A stretch of DNA of 64,000 nt, from positions 1-64,000 of the forward strand of contig NW_013546622.1 in the NCBI RefSeq assembly GCF_000760515.2. Direction: 5' to 3'. Below the pieces are notes generated by a model that worked only from the letters and a program-made list of their open reading frames with translations, had not been told where the DNA came from and ran no database searches. This DNA comes from Mitosporidium daphniae. Lineage: Eukaryota; Microsporidia. A program made the translations under genes and the position numbers. Below, in pieces: positions 1 through 10,878 of the stretch (position 1 is the stretch's first letter; every line of letters begins with the position of its first letter).

Positions 1-14
1 GGGGGGGGGGGGGG
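1..14. other. Poly-G run at window start
   Basis: The first 14 bases are all G and are followed directly by ordinary sequence. A homopolymer at the extreme edge is most simply an assembly or sequencing artefact at a contig end. It is not a telomere, since the CCCTAA-type repeat seen elsewhere in the window is absent here. Confidence 0.6.
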
Positions 15-66
15 CATGTGCCTTTCTTTATTCCTCATTCAAGGGTTAGGATTTTAATTTATTCTT

Positions 67-266
67 ATGGCCGCGTCACTTGGGGCAAAATTGACGCTTT
101 TGGCCTCGATTGGGTTCACAACCATTGTGGTATATACGGTCCACTGCCTGCAAGAAAAAGACATTCAGGTATGCCGATTGCTTACTTGATGCAGACCATG
201 AGAAATGGTGTCCTTAGAGATGCGGCGCGAAAGGAAACAAAAAGGCAGGCCGCTCAAGAGCATTAA
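67..266 (+). CDS. PET117: PET117-like cytochrome c oxidase assembly protein
   Basis: Two exons, 67-168 and 195-266, separated by a 26-nt GT..AG intron at 169-194, give a 57-residue protein. It starts with an N-terminal hydrophobic segment (about residues 5-24) followed by a basic amphipathic tail. The pattern of a membrane anchor, then VH..Q, then a MRxGVLRDxxRxxxKR stretch matches PET117, the small mitochondrial inner-membrane factor that acts in cytochrome oxidase (complex IV) assembly and heme a synthesis. The unspliced reading frame is much less protein-like. POL1 starts 171 bp downstream on the same strand. If correct, this gene implies a functional complex IV. Family identity rests on a short motif, so it is likely but not certain. 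Confidence 0.72.
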
Positions 267-437
267 AAAGTAGCCACAGCATCTGTGCACACTACACCCA
301 AATTTTTGTACTCCGCACACGGATCCATAGCTAGCTATACTGAATGTTGGATTTATTGGGCCCCTTGGCCTCCTCCCCATCCAATGTGGGATTTGGTTCC
401 CCAATTTACAACACGAACCCTAATTAGTTGCAATTTA

Positions 438-3400
438 ATGCAAGCTGATGAAAATGGCCGCAAGGGCTCCCGCCGCCCTGGTTGTGGGGTTGGTCGGTCT
501 GCCGCTTTAGAACAGCTTGCACGTGCAAAGCGAGAAGGCCGGTCTCTCCTCTCGTCATACAAGGTAAAGATAACTGTTTACCGTAGGTTGACGAAGGCGA
601 GATTTTTGAAGAGGTCGATGAATCCGTCTACAACTCCATCGTACAAGGCCGGCTTGCCGAGGCAAACGACTTTGTAGTCGACGACGATGGCCAAGGATAT
701 ATGGAAACAGGGCTGGAAATATGGGATCAGCCTTATGAGGGTCCATATTCTAGCGATGAGGACCAGTTTCTCGATGGTGATGAGAACCCTTCAGCCAAGC
801 GGCTCTCTACCACCAAAAAGGCAATGCGGCAAAAGCGGCTTCNACCGCAGGGCGGCACCTCTAACAATCTTCAGCGGGCCTTTGCTACAGCAGCCACAAC
901 TAAAGCCTCTTTTTCGACTCCCCAATTGCCAGAAAAAAATGTATTTCCACATAGGCTAACGAATAGGATCAAAGCAATGCCATTTATCAAGCTCTTCTCA
1001 AAGAATTTGATACCGAAGAGGATGATGGGCTGCAGCCTTCCACTTTCAGCAACCAGCGGTTTGACTATCATGATTCATCAGCATTGCCTGTTGGCCAAGA
1101 AGCCCCTCCTTTTATGGAATTTACCGAACAAGACAACTATGACCAATTAATGGTTTGCAGAGAAGAGGATTTTAGCTTCTCAGACCAGACTCCAGAGGTA
1201 GCAAACTTTGCAAACAGTTCCGTCAAGGAAGAGACCATTAAAGAGAGCAGCTCCGATGTCCATATGATGGAAGAGAAGCCACAACACCTCAACATCAAAA
1301 AAGCGGTTACCTCATCCACTTGCAATCGCGATAAGTTTATTCCTCTTGTGACGGACCAGCTTTCAATCGGAACCCGTGCTAGCCTTGCTAACATAGGCAT
1401 GGTGTCTTCCTCCGATACGACCCCAAAAGGGGTCTCAAGGATTGTGGAACACACGGAGGCGCCAGAGCTTGATGGCCAAGATGTCGGAATTAATTTTTAC
1501 TGGATCGACGCTTTTGATCGGCACAATGGCAGCATTGTGCTGATCGGAAAGGTTGCTCGTTTCTGTTAACGCATAGATTGCTGTGGCTCCAGGTCGCTTT
1601 GCCACTGCTACGATGACGGTAAAAGGTATCCAGCGAAATCTCTTTGTGCTACCGCGGCAACATGATCGTGTCACAGGAGCTCCGGTTACATTTACAGACC
1701 TGTATACAGAAATCTCGGCGGTCATGAGTGCCCTACGCGTTTCAAAATTTGCTTGTAAAAATGTCCGAAGGCGCTATGCCTTCGGAATTGCAGGCATACC
1801 AGCCGAGGCGGAGTGGCTTAAATTGCGGTATTCTTTTGAGGACCCAGCATGGACACGTCGTCCGGATGCACGTGAGGAATCTCGAGTGATCGCACATGTC
1901 TTTGGCGCGACAACACCAGCGCTCGAGCTATTTATCATCAAGAGGCGGTTGATGGGCCCCTGCTGGATACGTGTTGCCAATGTCCGTATCCAAAAGCGAA
2001 ATGTATGTATTGACGCTAATGCATAGGCTTCCTGGGTCCGTTGGGAACTTGAAACAGAGTCCCCAAAAAGCGTTACGACCTTGTTGGAAGGTGCCCTGCC
2101 GCCCCCATCCCTGCGATTGATAAGTATCACCTTGAAGAGTTCGCTTGTTGAAGGTGAGCGACGCTCGGAGCGGCGGACATCCTCAGAACAAACAATCGTA
2201 GCAGCTGCTATCGTTGCAGCACGCACAGAGAACGAGTTGCCACTTATTGAGGAGCGTTTTCTTGTAACTGTGGACAATGGCGTGCCCTCGGCGCCGTTGC
2301 CTTCAGGTTGGCGCGGTGAACGCTGCGCTAATGAGCGCTCCCTTTGCTCGTTTCTGTTGACCCTGATGCAACGTCTCGATCCCGATGTATTAGTGGGGCA
2401 TGATCTGACAACCTTTGATCTTCCTCTGCTGGTGGGGCGATTGAAGGCCCTCAAAATCGAACGTTGGTCGCGTATCGGTCGTTTGGCATTTCGAACGTGG
2501 CCTGGCAGTCCAAACCGCGAAGAGCGTCGACGACCACCCATCGTTGTGGATGCACCGCCTAGTGACCCTGAAGATGAAGAGGCTATCGCCTCTACAACTA
2601 TGCCGCGATTAATTTATGGTGATGTTCTCGCATTTGCTGGGCGGCTTCTTTGCGACACAAGAAGCGGTGCAAAGGGTATTGTCAAGTCCCGGTCTTTTTC
2701 TTTGATCGAGCTTTGCCAAACTATGGGGATCAGTGTTGACATTATGGCTTCTCATGTGCCACATCACGAGCCAGTAAGGGGATCTCCCCCCGCAGGTCTA
2801 CTTTATGAACTTGGCACGGAGAGTGAAGCTGCGCTTGAATTGGCCATGCGTTTGCGGCTATTGCCATTAAGCTTACAATTAACTGCAATTGCGGGCAATC
2901 TTTGGGCACACACTCTTTTCAATGGCGCAAGGGCAGAGCGGAACGAATATCTGTTGTTGCACGAGTTTCACGCAGCCAAGTTTGTGCTCCCAGATAAGTA
3001 TCAAGGTGCCAGTGCTTCAGATGTTCCTGACTTTGAAGCCTCCAAAGTCGGCAGAGGAAGGCGGCGCGCAGCATATGCAGGAGGACTGGTGTTGGAACCA
3101 AAAGCTGGCCTTTATGACACATTTGTGATTTTGCTTGATTTTAACTCGCTTTATCCTTCCATCATTCAGGAACATAACATCTGTTTTACGACTGCCAATG
3201 TTGAGGCCCCTGATGCGCCCAATGGCGCTGATCATGGAAATGGTGCTGCTGGTAAAGCTAGTGACCTTTCTATCCAACCCGAACCGCAGCCCTCATCGGT
3301 GATCGGTATTCTGCCAAGAATTCTGGGTACATTGGTAGCCAGGCGTTCTGCTGTTAAAAAGCTTCTACAAAGTTGTGAGAGTACTGAGCGCGCTGCTCTA

Positions 3401-4862
3401 GATATTAGGCAGCAGGCGCTCAAGCTGGCGGCCAATTCCATGTATGGTTGCCTGGGCTTCACAGGCTCACGATTCTATGCCAAGTCTTTGGCTGAGCTAG
3501 TCACTGCACATGGGAGAACATTGCTCGCATCTACGGTCGAACTTGTGGAAGCAATGGGGGAATTGGGGGGCTCCTCAGCTCGCTGCCGTGTTATTTATGG
3601 CGACACAGACTCCATCATGATTGAAACAGGATGCACCTCGCTACCTGAGGCACTACGTATTGGCGCAGCTGTGCGGCGGAGTGTCAACGAGCGTCACCGC
3701 TTAATCGAGATCGACCTTGAGGCCGTTTTTGCACGTCTATTGTTACTCAAGAAAAAGAAATATGCCGCATTGCGCTTAAACAGTTTGGAGAACGTAGGGC
3801 CCACAACATACCGCATTGAGACTAAGGGTCTTGACATGGTGCGTCGCGATTGGTGTGGTCTTTCTGTAGAGACTGGCAAGTAAGTGCATTACTCTTATTT
3901 TAGCTTCGTACTGCAACGGATTATGTCACTGACAGAGGGCCGGGATGAAGTTCTAGGGGCCATCCACGAACATCTTGCTGTTATTGGAGCACAAGTACGC
4001 GAGGGACGGATGCCCCTAGATGCCTTCGTCATCCATAAGGTAGGACTGGCACGTTTATTGATTGCAGAGCCTAACAAAAGACCCACAGGCATATGGCGAC
4101 CCCAGGGCACACCCTCACGTTGTGGTTGCCACACAGCTGCAAAGCAGGGGTATCTTTTTGCGAGCTGGCGACCATGTGCCTTTTGTTATTTGCCGTAGTT
4201 CTGGGTCTAATCCATCCACACTAAGTGGACGGGCATATCACCCAGATGATGTGCGGCGCGGGGGCGAGCTTACGCTTGACTATGAATGGTATTTGCAGCA
4301 GCAAGTGTTGCCGCCAGTGGTGCGGCTCTGCAAGTGGTTGGAGGGTACTGACGCCTCGCGACTTTCATTGGCACTGGGACTCGATATACCACGACAAGTC
4401 GTAAGGTCCTCATCACATGGTGAATTTGAATCCACGTCACTGCTTTCTTTGGAGGGAAAGAACTTTGAAGAAATAACATTGAGCTGTCCATATTGCGGCG
4501 GTGCAGTTTCGAGTGCAGAGAATAGCCTTTGCAATGCCTGCGTACGGGCAATACCGCCGTTGACACGTGCTGCACAGATAGCCACCTCCTGTCGACGGGC
4601 CATTGGTGCCTTTTATATGGGCTGGCTGCGATGTGACGATCCCGGCTGCGGGGCGCGAACGCGTACCATCTCGGTGTACGAGAAACGGTGTCCCATTGCT
4701 GGATGCTGTGGCACGCTCCTGCCAGAAATTAGCGATCGCTCACTGTATCTACAAATGCTCTATTGGAAAAAGACAGTGCCGACGATAGAAACGTTGGTCA
4801 CGCGCAGCGCATATCCTGTAGTACAGCTTGGCGAGCTCTTCCGGCGCCTGCATGCTGCTTAA
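438..4862 (+). CDS. POL1: DNA polymerase alpha catalytic subunit
   Basis: Seven exons: 438-563, 587-940, 967-1551, 1577-2002, 2027-3879, 3904-4039, 4068-4862. The six introns are 23, 26, 25, 24, 24 and 28 nt; the predicted protein is 1424 residues, close to the family length of about 1460. The N-terminus has the Pol alpha signature (ALEQLARAKREG, then VDDDGQGY). Family B motif A (DFNSLYPS, about 868), motif B (KLAANSMYG, about 963) and motif C (YGDTDS, about 1021) are intact. The VRRDWC block and a C-terminal pair of Cys zinc modules (CPYCGG..CNAC, then C..C..C..C) separate Pol alpha from delta, epsilon and zeta. It extends RNA-DNA primers with primase at origins in the nucleus. One N lies at base 843. 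The start is the only Met that fits the conserved N-terminus. Confidence 0.95.
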
Positions 4863-4888
4863 CCCTAACCCTAGTGGGGGTGTTAGGG
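4861..4888. repeat. Internal telomere-like CCCTAA motif
   Basis: Directly after the POL1 stop codon the sequence reads AACCCTAACCCTAG, and a few bases later carries the reverse form GTTAGGG. Two adjacent CCCTAA units inside a chromosome resemble a telobox rather than a telomere. Similar single or double units occur upstream of POL1 (about 413-420), upstream of CBF5 (about 5036-5043) and at 58111-58123. Confidence 0.6.
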
Positions 4889-5068
4889 CGATCCATTAAA
4901 TATCCATCAATTAATCGCGATAATTTAGCAAAAAATTTGGATGTTGATTCCATTTGCACAAAATGGTGGTCATCATTGCGGCCACTTCAAAGTACCTCCT
5001 GAGAGCAACTCGACTCAACCCAATGGACACCAAATTAACCCTAATTAATTTTTTTTTTGCATTTTGCA

Positions 5069-6579
5069 ATGGAGCACGCTACTATGGTCAAGCCCTCTAC
5101 GGAGCGCGTGCCACTGGATGCCAGCGAATGGCCACTGCTGCTGAAAGTAAGCGTTTAGCACTGATCATAGAACTTTGAAAGAATGCACGTGCGCTCTGCA
5201 CACTACACACCGCTTCCTAATGGAGCGTCACCGCTTTCCCGCGATCTTACTAACTATATCAGGTGGGGCCTTTTTTCGTTTTTCTTTATTTTTTCTTGTG
5301 GCTTGCTTGATCGTTTAATCCATCTAGATATGGTGTGATAAATTTGGACAAGCCCGCAAATCCATCCTCGCACGAAGTCGTCGCATGGATTCGGCGCATT
5401 TTACGTGTCGAGAAGACGGGACATTCAGGCACGCTGGATCCAAAAGTCACCGGGTGTCTTATCGTGTGCATCGACCGTGCCACAAGGCTAGTCAAAAGCC
5501 AGCAGAGTGCAGGCAAGGAGTATGTTTGTGTGGTGCGCCTGCACGATCGCTTTGGAAGCGGCGAGCTGGAACAGCGCCTACGCGGGGCGCTCGAAGGGCT
5601 GACTGGTGCCCTGTTTCAAAGACCACCGCTGATCAGTGCTGTTAAGCGTCAACTGCGTGTACGCACCATCCATGACTCGCTGTTGCTGGAGACCGACGAA
5701 GAACGCTCGCTGGGTGTCTTTTGGGTCTCCTGCGAGGCCGGTACGTACATCAGAACACTCTGCGTGCATCTTGGTCTGATGCTGGGCGTTGGTGGCCACA
5801 TGCAAGAGCTAAGACGTGTACGCTCCGGGGCTACTTCTGAAGCTGACGGCATGGTGACCATGCACGACCTACTTGATGCGCAATGGCTCTATGATGCGAC
5901 ACGAGATGAGTCGTACTTGAGACGTGTTGTTAGGCCATTAGAGTCATTGCTTGTCTCCTACAAACGACTGATGGTGAAAGACTCTGCTGTCAATGCGATT
6001 TGCTATGGTGCCAAGCTGATGATTCCAGGTCTGTTACGCTATGATGCGGGGATCGAAATGGAAGAAGAGGTTGTCATCATCACGACCAAGGGCGAAGCCA
6101 TTGCACTTGGAATTGCACAGATGACAACGGCCGTGATTGCTAGCGTTGACCATGGCATAATTGCCCGGATTAAGCGCGTGATCATGGAACGAGACACGTA
6201 TCCCAGAAAATGGGGTCTCGGACCCAAAGCTGTGGAAAAGAAGGCAATGATCAAGAGTGGACAGCTGGATAAGCACGGAAGGTCCAACGAAAATACGCCT
6301 TCCGCTTGGTCTCAAGGATACGTCGACTTTTTTTCCCCAAAGGAAGACATGGCAGTGGATAAGAATGCCACCGTTTCATCGACACGTATTTCGTTCGTAA
6401 CCCCAGTCGAAGAAAAGTCTGGCAGTCTGGTCGATAACCAAAATGAAGACATGGATGATGGTCAGAGCAGCGACGAAGACGAAAAGAAACGCGTTAAAAA
6501 GGAAAAGAAAGACAAGAAAGAAAAGAAGGAAAAAGAAAAGGACAAAAAGGACAAGAAAAAGAAACGGAGCTCTGACTAG
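5069..6579 (+). CDS. CBF5: H/ACA snoRNP pseudouridine synthase (dyskerin/Cbf5)
   Basis: Three exons, 5069-5146, 5171-5262 and 5328-6579, with introns of 24 and 65 nt; 473 residues. The protein is the catalytic subunit of H/ACA snoRNPs and isomerises uridine to pseudouridine in rRNA and snRNA in the nucleolus. The N-terminal dyskerin-like region precedes the TruB domain, with the catalytic loop [12 protein letters not shown] (Asp about residue 94). A PUA domain follows around the block [18 protein letters not shown]. The last 40 residues are a lysine-rich KKE/KKD tail as in yeast Cbf5. Length matches yeast (483). The 65-nt intron is unusually long for this window. Start chosen because residues 10-45 align with the family N-terminus once the first intron is removed. 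Confidence 0.97.
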
Positions 6580-6740
6580 CACCGATCGTCATTAAGCAAG
6601 TAATTTTATAAAACAACACTTGAAAGTTAAAGAAAAACTCTTAATTGGTTTATTAGTATATTTAAAATAGGGATAGGGCGGCTGCCCAGTGTCGACCGCA
6701 CAATGGCGACCAGTAAAGTGAACAGGGGGCGTGGAGGGGG

Positions 6741-9575
6741 CTATGACAGCGATCTTAGAGGACCACATGTCAGTGTAGCATCTGTAATCGAGAGGCCTTG
6801 AATGAAGGCGCACTCAACGGGCTCCATTGCAGTAAGGGACTCGTCAAATGTTTTCTTTCTTGTACGCTTTTCTCGCCGACGCGAGGCAGACTTCAAGCAA
6901 AGAAAGTTTGGTTCCATCACGAAACCAATCAAGCCGCTAGTTGATGATGATGCACATGCATCTCTGAGTTCATCCAGTCGCTGCTCGACGAGATACAGCA
7001 GATACTCTTCCGTGAGAAGCCGCACCGTTTCAAAAAGTGACAGCGGCGTGGTGGAGGCAGCCGGGGCCGGCTGTGCAACAACCACTGCAGAGGCCCCATC
7101 ACCCACAGGCGTGGCGGCCTCGCATGCGCCTTGGTCAAAATGAAGATATTCAGCAAGGATTTCCTCATCCCTAGCACAGGAGCCTTCTACCTTTTTGTGA
7201 TCTCTGGTGGCAAAAAGTTGGTCCATAAAAATGGCGATCACAAACGACCACTGGATGAGCAGGTTCTGTAAATGTCGCTGCATTCTTTCCAGCTCTCCAT
7301 ACGATATCGGACCGATGTTGGGAAGAGCCCCGTTTTTCCGTTTGGCAGCCGCATCTAGATGGCGGCAATTTTCCTCCCCTTCGCGGGTATCCTCGCTGGC
7401 CTCGTAATCAACGCAACTATCAAGAAAAGATGCCCAAGCGTCCCAGTCAAGCTGGTCATCCCCAAAAATGAGCTCCATTGACGTAATAAATTGCGCAAGG
7501 ATTTCTTCCGGAATAAAGGAAGCATCCATCTCATCAATAGATCGTGAGAAAGACGCAGAGAGCGACGGGTCTGTACCTAAAGCAAAAGCTTGTGCTCGTA
7601 AGCCGCAGTCCCGCTCATGAGAAACGTGGCGCTGCAATTCGCTTGCTGCCTCGCGCACGGCGGCACGAGCCAGCCGCCTAAGCTCCGCAGAGCCTGGAGC
7701 CGACAGACTAGCTGAAGGCGATCGATTCGTGCAGGCACTTGAAGAGAAATCACATTTGGTGGCAGCAGTTCCAATTACGACGCCATTGGCGCTGCGCAAG
7801 GTAGTGGCAAGTGAGTGCAGAGAGACGCGTTTAAGCAGCATCATGGAGAGCTTCTTGAAAAATTCGAGCTTCACCACCAGCAACTTGGATGGAAGTGTGG
7901 CCGGGGTATGCCATGGCTGGCCTGTTGGCCAGCCATTGACGTCAAACTGGACATTTTCCAGGTCTCGAGCGCTGAAATATCCTTTGACAAGCATCGTGAT
8001 CAGTCCAGGTAATGTCTTGGTGCAAAAGAGACGGACATTTTCTAGTTGTGCCTGAGTAATGCCATTGGTCCAAAACGAAGCAAGAAAACATTCCTGGATG
8101 ACAGCGAGGGAGGTAGCATCGAATCTTTGTATCATTGAAAGGATGCTCTGATAAAGTCGCGTTCCTGGAGATCGATTTTCGCTCTTTTGAGAAGGAAAAA
8201 AACAAGAAATTTCGGACACCGAGTTCGTTTGGTTTGCATTGGAAGCCTGAAATTCTGGAAAGCTCTTAGGGAACACGCCAAGCCAATAGAGTGTAAATTC
8301 CTCTTCAAATTGCAGATACTCTTCGCGTAAAATTAGGGAAAGCAGCAAGGTAGTATGATGCTGCAGGCCAAGTCTGAAAAGGTCACCGTGCTCAATGGGA
8401 AGCGCGTCTGGTGCAGCCATGTGCAACCTCGCGGCAAACCGATCAATGGATGGCGGATTAGCTGTAACGCAGGAGAGGCCGCCGGTGGCCAAGCTGTAGA
8501 TGGTAACTGGTGACGAAGTCTGTCGATTCCGTGACGGCCGGATGGTAAAGTGCGATTTGATAGAGTGGGGAATTGAGTCCACAGTCTCTACAGTGCCAGT
8601 CCCCGCTCCATATGACGAGGAGCCAAAGCCGGTATTGGGGACCGGACTTGAAAGTGCTGGAGCCGCTTCTGCAGTCGACATGGGTGCCTTCATCCTGATC
8701 CCGTAATAATGATACTTGGAGTGGCCGCGCGTACCAAGACGCCGCGTGCGCAAGTTTGGAAACACAGAGCGGATAATCTTACCAAAAGAGGCAGCATTGA
8801 CTGGCTCGATGGAATCGGCAACGCACGATTCATAATAGTGTGTGTACAGCAACGAACGAGGCATGGAAACACCTTCAGATGACTCAAAGTGCGATTGGAG
8901 CCAAAGAACGACATAGGGTGACTTTCCCTTGATGGCTGTCATTGAGGATACGGGGGCACCTTGCTCACTACCGTATTGATGGTGGTGCCAAGTAGGACCA
9001 CCAGATGGGGTAACATAGTCCACAATCATGTTGTGACCGTTACCGGTGTGGCCCATCATGCCGAAAGATGGTGGCGCAGAGAGACACTCAAAGGGGGCTG
9101 TTGAAAAAGATGTGGATGATAATGAAATATATTCAGGCGAGCCGATGAACTCTGTTTGCGAGCCGCCAAAGTCTATAGACGTGGAGAGCGGAAAATCCAC
9201 CGATGTAGATTCACCATAATCGGGCGTATCAAGAGTGGATGTGGAGTATTCTGCAGAGGAGAAGTAATGATTAGACGAGAGGAGTGCTGCAGTCTGCTCG
9301 TGCGAAATGCTTGCCGTTGAGGTGGGCGCCATCAGCGAAAGCGCAGTGCCAGGCTGCGCAAAGGGGGCTTGAAAGTCGGAGGGGAATGCAAAATTAGATA
9401 ACGGGGCAGAAGATGTGAAACTTGTGCGTGGAGAGTGAGTCAGGAATGCAGAGTGAAAATTTGTATGAAATGACGAGTGAGCTGATGGGGGCGAGTTTAT
9501 AATGATATCAGCAGCGCCGAAAATCTTTAAGGAAATGGCCTCTTGATCTTCTTGGATATAATCAGAGGTCATCAT
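6741..9575 (-). CDS. RFX-family winged-helix transcription factor
   Basis: A single exon of 944 residues, the longest uninterrupted frame in the window. Residues about 217-293 form an RFX DNA-binding domain: [10 protein letters not shown], then [11 protein letters not shown], then the basic [19 protein letters not shown]. This is followed by conserved-looking helical blocks (around [13 protein letters not shown] and [13 protein letters not shown]) in the position of the RFX dimerisation regions. The first 200 residues are Ser/Thr/Pro-rich and probably disordered. RFX proteins bind X-box promoters. In fungi they act in the DNA-damage response (Crt1) or PKA-linked development (Sak1); in animals they also run ciliary genes. 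Which role applies here cannot be read from the sequence. Lack of introns contrasts with its neighbours. Confidence 0.93.
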   Translation of the reverse strand: MMTSDYIQEDQEAISLKIFGAADIIINSPPSAHSSFHTNFHSAFLTHSPRTSFTSSAPLSNFAFPSDFQAPFAQPGTALSLMAPTSTASISHEQTAALLSSNHYFSSAEYSTSTLDTPDYGESTSVDFPLSTSIDFGGSQTEFIGSPEYISLSSTSFSTAPFECLSAPPSFGMMGHTGNGHNMIVDYVTPSGGPTWHHHQYGSEQGAPVSSMTAIKGKSPYVVLWLQSHFESSEGVSMPRSLLYTHYYESCVADSIEPVNAASFGKIIRSVFPNLRTRRLGTRGHSKYHYYGIRMKAPMSTAEAAPALSSPVPNTGFGSSSYGAGTGTVETVDSIPHSIKSHFTIRPSRNRQTSSPVTIYSLATGGLSCVTANPPSIDRFAARLHMAAPDALPIEHGDLFRLGLQHHTTLLLSLILREEYLQFEEEFTLYWLGVFPKSFPEFQASNANQTNSVSEISCFFPSQKSENRSPGTRLYQSILSMIQRFDATSLAVIQECFLASFWTNGITQAQLENVRLFCTKTLPGLITMLVKGYFSARDLENVQFDVNGWPTGQPWHTPATLPSKLLVVKLEFFKKLSMMLLKRVSLHSLATTLRSANGVVIGTAATKCDFSSSACTNRSPSASLSAPGSAELRRLARAAVREAASELQRHVSHERDCGLRAQAFALGTDPSLSASFSRSIDEMDASFIPEEILAQFITSMELIFGDDQLDWDAWASFLDSCVDYEASEDTREGEENCRHLDAAAKRKNGALPNIGPISYGELERMQRHLQNLLIQWSFVIAIFMDQLFATRDHKKVEGSCARDEEILAEYLHFDQGACEAATPVGDGASAVVVAQPAPAASTTPLSLFETVRLLTEEYLLYLVEQRLDELRDACASSSTSGLIGFVMEPNFLCLKSASRRREKRTRKKTFDESLTAMEPVECAFIQGLSITDATLTCGPLRSLS

Positions 9576-9892
9576 TTGGATGAGCTGGCTCGAAGATGGG
9601 TTGATGATGATGTGAGGCTGATGATGGTGGCGGCCCTGGACACCAATGGCCTATATATGTTTGATGGTGACGAGATCGGCATGTTTAGATAGCATGCCAA
9701 TAGGTGGAGTGATTATGGTGATTGCGATGATGTTTCGATGATGAGGTATGCGGTATAAACAGAGCGTGATGGGGCTCGCTGATAAGAGCACGATTCGCTG
9801 GTGACCATCATCAACAATAAATTAGCAATAATTAAAAATTACTTTGGGGCCCAATGCGTGGCGGACTGTTCAACAAAGTGCCGTTCGATTGG
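9576..9892. other. Intergenic, GATGATG-rich upstream region of RFX gene
   Basis: Upstream of the RFX start the sequence is rich in GATGATG and GGTGATG words (about 9578-9800) with no convincing gene. It is the presumed promoter region of the RFX gene. No defined element could be assigned. Confidence 0.4.
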
Positions 9893-10047
9893 CATTTTAA
9901 AGTTGAACCGCGTTCATTTAAAGTCGAGCCGCGTTGATTTAAAGTCGAGCCAATCCTCGTTTAAAGTCGAGCCAACCCTCGTTTAAAGTTAAAATCGAGC
10001 CAACCCTCGTTTAAAGTTAAAATCGAGCCAACCCTTGTTTAAAGGTT
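9893..10047. repeat. Degenerate tandem array of TTTAAAGTCGAGCC units
   Basis: About seven imperfect copies of a unit with core TTTAAAGT[C/T]GA[G/A]CC, spaced 17-25 bp, lie between the RFX gene and the HMG-like gene. Later copies read TTTAAAGTTAAAATCGAGCCAACCC. Related single cores occur at about 48095 (AAAGTCGAGCC) and 53425 (AAAGTTGAGCC), and an AAAATCGACCCG variant is repeated at 18690-18755. The array has no coding potential and no spacer structure of a CRISPR. It could be a regulatory motif cluster or the footprint of an old element. Confidence 0.65.
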
Positions 10048-10141
10048 TGGCGGGAAATGCACAAATTACGGCGCCATTGAACACCATAGTGTATAAGGAC
10101 ACACTATAAATTGTGCCATTGATTAGTAAGACTATTAAACT

Positions 10142-10480
10142 ATGGCAAAATCAAGCAGCACAAGCGCTACCGCATCGCAAACCAAGCCAGCAGCATCAAC
10201 AAAAAAAGTTTCCGCCGTAAACAGCAAAGGTTTCGTCATATTCGTTTTACGTTGCAGTAAAAAAGTCCTCCACCTCCAAGGATGCTTCCGCAAAGAAAAT
10301 CACGCCGTACACCAGCTTCATGTCCACAGAGTTGCCAAAGGTGAAAAAAGCAAACTCTGCAATCAGCCATAAAGATGCCTTCAAGCTCGCTGCGCAGAAT
10401 GTATGCATGGTTTTTGCTTATTTTTACATTAGTGGGCCACATCGCCCCTCAACCCTAAGAACGGCGGAAAGGCTCGCTGA
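10142..10480 (+). CDS. Small HMG/YABBY-like chromatin protein
   Basis: Three exons, 10142-10229, 10258-10400 and 10433-10480, with introns of 28 and 32 nt, give 92 residues. The first 40 residues are Ser/Thr/Ala/Lys-rich. The second half contains YTSFMSTELPKVK, then AISHKDAFKLAAQNWATSP, the signature of the small fungal HMG-box/YABBY-like proteins with consensus Y..FM..ELPK.K, then ISHKDAFK.AA.NW. These are small nuclear DNA-bending or chromatin proteins. The signature appears only after both introns are removed, which strongly supports the gene model. The protein is basic overall. A specific biological role cannot be assigned. Confidence 0.82.
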
Positions 10481-10878
10481 CAGCGCCATGTACAGGAGAT
10501 CTGCTTTTTACATAAATATATCACACGACTGCGCACCACAATTTTGTCAATTACAGCTCCAATATGGGCCGATCAGCAGGGCTTTATTGGCGGCTTACTG
10601 ATAGGCAAGAACTATGAACCAGGCTGGCGTTGCACGTTGCAAGCTATTTCGCCAGCAAGGATGCAGAACTGTGTAGCCTCCGTCAATCAATGCCACAAGA
10701 AAATATGGAGACGTGGCAGTTCGCGTGATATTCTGAATTTATTTGGCCGGTACGCTCCTGCCCCTAGCTGGGATGGGTGCGTAACGTGTGCATGTAGCGA
10801 ATTTCAGCATGTTTGTGCCATTTAAATTTTAATTTGGTTTAATTTAAAAAAATATCGCGCACTACTTTTTGCATTTCC
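10481..10878. other. Unassigned 398-bp gap before NOG1
   Basis: Both strands carry open stretches here: plus 10544-10825, and minus from an ATG at 10810 that needs a 21-nt intron to pass a stop. Neither predicted peptide matches a family I recognise and neither is clearly preferred. It may hold a small gene, an RNA gene or only the NOG1 promoter. Confidence 0.3.

Noticed and set aside
1-14. Poly-G as a telomere
   Set aside because: Pure G is not the CCCTAA-type word seen in the window and is more like a sequencing artefact.
1774-2541. 255-residue frame on the minus strand
   Set aside because: It is fully antisense to conserved POL1 exons and its Arg/Ser-rich translation has no domain.
9893-10047. 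CRISPR-like repeat array
   Set aside because: Units are degenerate, spacing is irregular and spacers are themselves similar; there are no cas genes and the context is eukaryotic.
10230-10432. 76-residue unspliced frame at 10142-10372
   Set aside because: The unspliced tail is meaningless, while the spliced product shows the HMG/YABBY-like signature.
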